Below are positions 13,089 to 14,959 of a DNA stretch of 14,959 bases, in pieces. Each line of letters starts with the position of its first letter. Positions within the stretch are counted from its first letter, which is position 1. The notes under the pieces are model-generated. The model saw only the letters and a list, made by a program, of their open reading frames with translations. It was not told the origin of the DNA and searched no databases. The translations under genes were made by a program, and so were the position numbers. The stretch lies in NCBI GenBank assembly GCA_003695725.1, contig RFHX01000193.1, positions 1 to 14,959 on the forward strand, given 5' to 3'. Source of the DNA: Candidatus Schekmanbacteria bacterium. GTDB taxonomy: Bacteria; Schekmanbacteria; GWA2-38-11; J061.

Positions 13089-14959
13089 TTGTTGGCTTCT
13101 GAAAGGATAACTATAAAGTCATATCTTCTACTCTTGGCTTTAACAGTAAACTCTCTTTTTTTGAATGGCTATAGATTCGATTACAACATTCTTACCTCAT
13201 GGCTTAGAAAACAGTCAAATCCTGAGCTTTTTAAGAATGATTTTTTTGTCAACACTGTGGACAAGGTGCAGATTAGCTGGTTTTATGAAGTCATAAAAAG
13301 ATTATCGTTTTACATCGACCTTTCAATCCTTTTCTTCTTAGTCCACATTTTTTCGCTTACATTGATGTGTTTTTTCCTTTTCTATCTGGCATATGAATTG
13401 ACAGGGAAAAAAATTATAGGTTATGCATCAGTTTTGATGTTTTCAATGGGAATAAGGCAATGGGTAGCAGGAGCACCGCAGGTTTACTATTTTTTTGTCC
13501 ACCACAGCGCTTTTTCACTTCCCTTTTTTCTTCTCATTCTTACCCTTTTTTTCAAAGGAAAGAGGATTTTGGCGTATTTCCTACTTGGTGTTATGACAAA
13601 TTTTCATCTCTTATTCGATATGTATGTACTTGTTGCCCTATCGATACCATTATTATTGGCAGTATATGAGAAAAGATGCACGATTAAAGAGTTTGTTTAC
13701 TTAATTATTGCTTTTCTGATTCCTGCTATTCCTGCTATAAATCATGCAGTGCAATTTAGTGGAGAGTTTAAAGCAACGCCGGAATGGTTTCGAATTGTTA
13801 GATGGACTATATGGATACATATTCTTCCAAGTAAATGGGGCTTTGAGATAATCAGAAATTTTCTTGTTTATTTCCTCTGCTTTTTTGTGGCTTTTAGAGT
13901 TTATCCCAACAAAGAACATAAAAAAAACGTAGCATCTGTACTTGCGGGGCTTGGCATATTCTGTGCTGTTGGGACATTTTTTGTTGAGGTTGTCCCCACG
14001 CAATTGTTTACTCAGATACAAGTATGGCGAAGCACATGGATTTTCTTTATTTTGAGTATCCCAATTTTTGCAAATTTCATCTATCTTACTTGGAGCGATT
14101 CGCTCATTTCAAAATTTGCCTCTATTTCTACTCTTTTGGTCTTTGGCGGTTATGTAACGACACAATTTAACGACCCTCGTTGTTATTATGAAACACCTTT
14201 TTGGATGCTTCCTTTTTTTATGCTCCTTTCAATAACAGTAGGAGATTTCAATGTCTCTGAAAAATTTAGGAAAGCTTCTTCAATCTTCATCATAATTTTT
14301 TCATTTATAATTTTGGGTGAAACTCTAATTCCTGCCTTCGAAGGAAAATATTTTGATATAGGGGCAAGGAGATTGTTTGTTTTGCTTCTTGCTCTTGGTT
14401 CAGCTCTTTTGTTTTCATGGGATTTTATAAAGAATCTTCCTTCAAATAGGCAGGTGGCAGTTGCTATTTTAAATTTGATAGCTGTTTTTTCAGCGGTAAT
14501 TTTATTGAGAGGTGGAGTTTATTTCCCTTTAAAAGGATATATGGACGGAAGAGAAGGCGATTGGGAAAGAATTCAGTTTTATGTGAGAGACAATACGCCA
14601 ATAGATGCACTTTTTATAGTGCCGCCCTATCTTGCTTATCCTGATTTTAGATTCTATTCAAAGCGTGCAAGCTTTGGAGATTGGGTGGAGGGTGGATTTT
14701 CCGTATATTTGGGTAGTGAATTTGCTGAGGGATGGGCAAGAAGAATGGCAGATATTGGGTTAGATGGAAGAACATTCTTTGATGAAAGTTTTCAGCTCGA
14801 GAGAAAACAATACGCCTCTTTATCGGCGCAGAGAATCATAGAAGCTGGCTATAAATATGGTGCAGACTTTTTTGTGGCTGACAAGAGGAAAGGACAGACA
14901 CTTCCTTTTGAAAAGCTCTATGAAAACAAATCATTTGCATTATACAAGATACCTCTCAC
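13089..14959 (+). CDS. Polytopic membrane protein, 3' end outside window (DUF6798-like)
   Basis: The frame is open from after a TAA at 13068-13070 to the window end (about 623 codons) with no ATG in the right place. TTG at 13089 (or 13092) follows AAGAAAGGG by a few bases and is my start. About 11-12 hydrophobic helices lie between residues 8 and 475, for example LFFLVHIFSLTLMCFFLF, FLLGVMTNFHLLFDMYVLVA, IFFILSIPIFANFIYL and IFIIIFSFIILGETLI. A soluble C-terminal domain follows from about 485. It contains DWERIQFYVRDNTPIDALFI, a FRFYSKR strand and a GDWVEGG turn. This layout (NPELF in loop 1, 'DW.. .TP.DA.F..PP..FR..S.R' at the end) matches uncharacterised membrane proteins I know as DUF6798-like; the exact family name is from memory. 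It might be a GT-C-like transferase or transporter partner for polyprenyl-linked sugars, which is speculative. Confidence 0.7.
   Translation, partial: MLASERITIKSYLLLLALTVNSLFLNGYRFDYNILTSWLRKQSNPELFKNDFFVNTVDKVQISWFYEVIKRLSFYIDLSILFFLVHIFSLTLMCFFLFYLAYELTGKKIIGYASVLMFSMGIRQWVAGAPQVYYFFVHHSAFSLPFFLLILTLFFKGKRILAYFLLGVMTNFHLLFDMYVLVALSIPLLLAVYEKRCTIKEFVYLIIAFLIPAIPAINHAVQFSGEFKATPEWFRIVRWTIWIHILPSKWGFEIIRNFLVYFLCFFVAFRVYPNKEHKKNVASVLAGLGIFCAVGTFFVEVVPTQLFTQIQVWRSTWIFFILSIPIFANFIYLTWSDSLISKFASISTLLVFGGYVTTQFNDPRCYYETPFWMLPFFMLLSITVGDFNVSEKFRKASSIFIIIFSFIILGETLIPAFEGKYFDIGARRLFVLLLALGSALLFSWDFIKNLPSNRQVAVAILNLIAVFSAVILLRGGVYFPLKGYMDGREGDWERIQFYVRDNTPIDALFIVPPYLAYPDFRFYSKRASFGDWVEGGFSVYLGSEFAEGWARRMADIGLDGRTFFDESFQLERKQYASLSAQRIIEAGYKYGADFFVADKRKGQTLPFEKLYENKSFALYKIPL

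Noticed and set aside
13460-14021. Separate small genes at 13460-13669 (+) and 13701-14021 (-)
   Set aside because: Both lie entirely inside the long membrane-protein frame that is open from 13071 to the window end and are out-of-frame shadows.

Overview
The window is AT-rich (roughly 35-38% G+C by eye) and densely coded, with every supported gene on the + strand. The gene content suggests an uncultured, probably anaerobic or microaerophilic Gram-negative-type bacterium: radical-SAM and cobalamin-type enzymes, a rubrerythrin/ferritin-like protein, and a very large secreted Ig/beta-propeller protein. I cannot assign a phylum from the sequence alone. No tRNA, rRNA, CRISPR array, insertion sequence or integrase was seen.

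Region 1 (1-5860) holds unrelated single genes. A small ferritin-like protein (68-559) follows a perfect 9-bp inverted repeat and a near-ideal ribosome binding site. After a 419-bp gene-free gap comes a 1226-residue exported protein (979-4659). It has a signal peptide, Ig-like modules, an SbsA-type Ig module, a six-bladed NHL/YVTN-type propeller and a seven-bladed 'SDGGYVAVG' propeller. Next is a remnant (4933-5499) of a secreted protein with a ThuA/glutamine-amidotransferase-like C-terminus. It has lost its beginning, so I treat it as a pseudogene. A 361-bp gene-free stretch then carries a good sigma70-type promoter and a leader hairpin.

Region 2 (5861-12985) looks like one operon of seven genes in the same direction: a DPM1-like family 2 glycosyltransferase, a radical SAM enzyme with SPASM/twitch-type cysteines, an NAD(P)-dependent sugar epimerase/dehydratase, a class I methyltransferase, two tandem paralogous B12-binding-type radical SAM enzymes, and a second small methyltransferase. 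Five of the seven use S-adenosylmethionine. The simplest reading is a pathway that builds and heavily modifies a sugar, polyprenyl-linked glycan or lipid. The product cannot be named from the sequence.

Region 3 (12986-14959) begins with a second strong promoter-like sequence (TTGAAA-N18-TATAAT). It drives a large polytopic membrane protein that starts at TTG and runs off the end of the window. Its C-terminal domain resembles those of uncharacterised multi-spanning membrane proteins (DUF6798-like). It may act at the membrane on the product of region 2, but that is inference.
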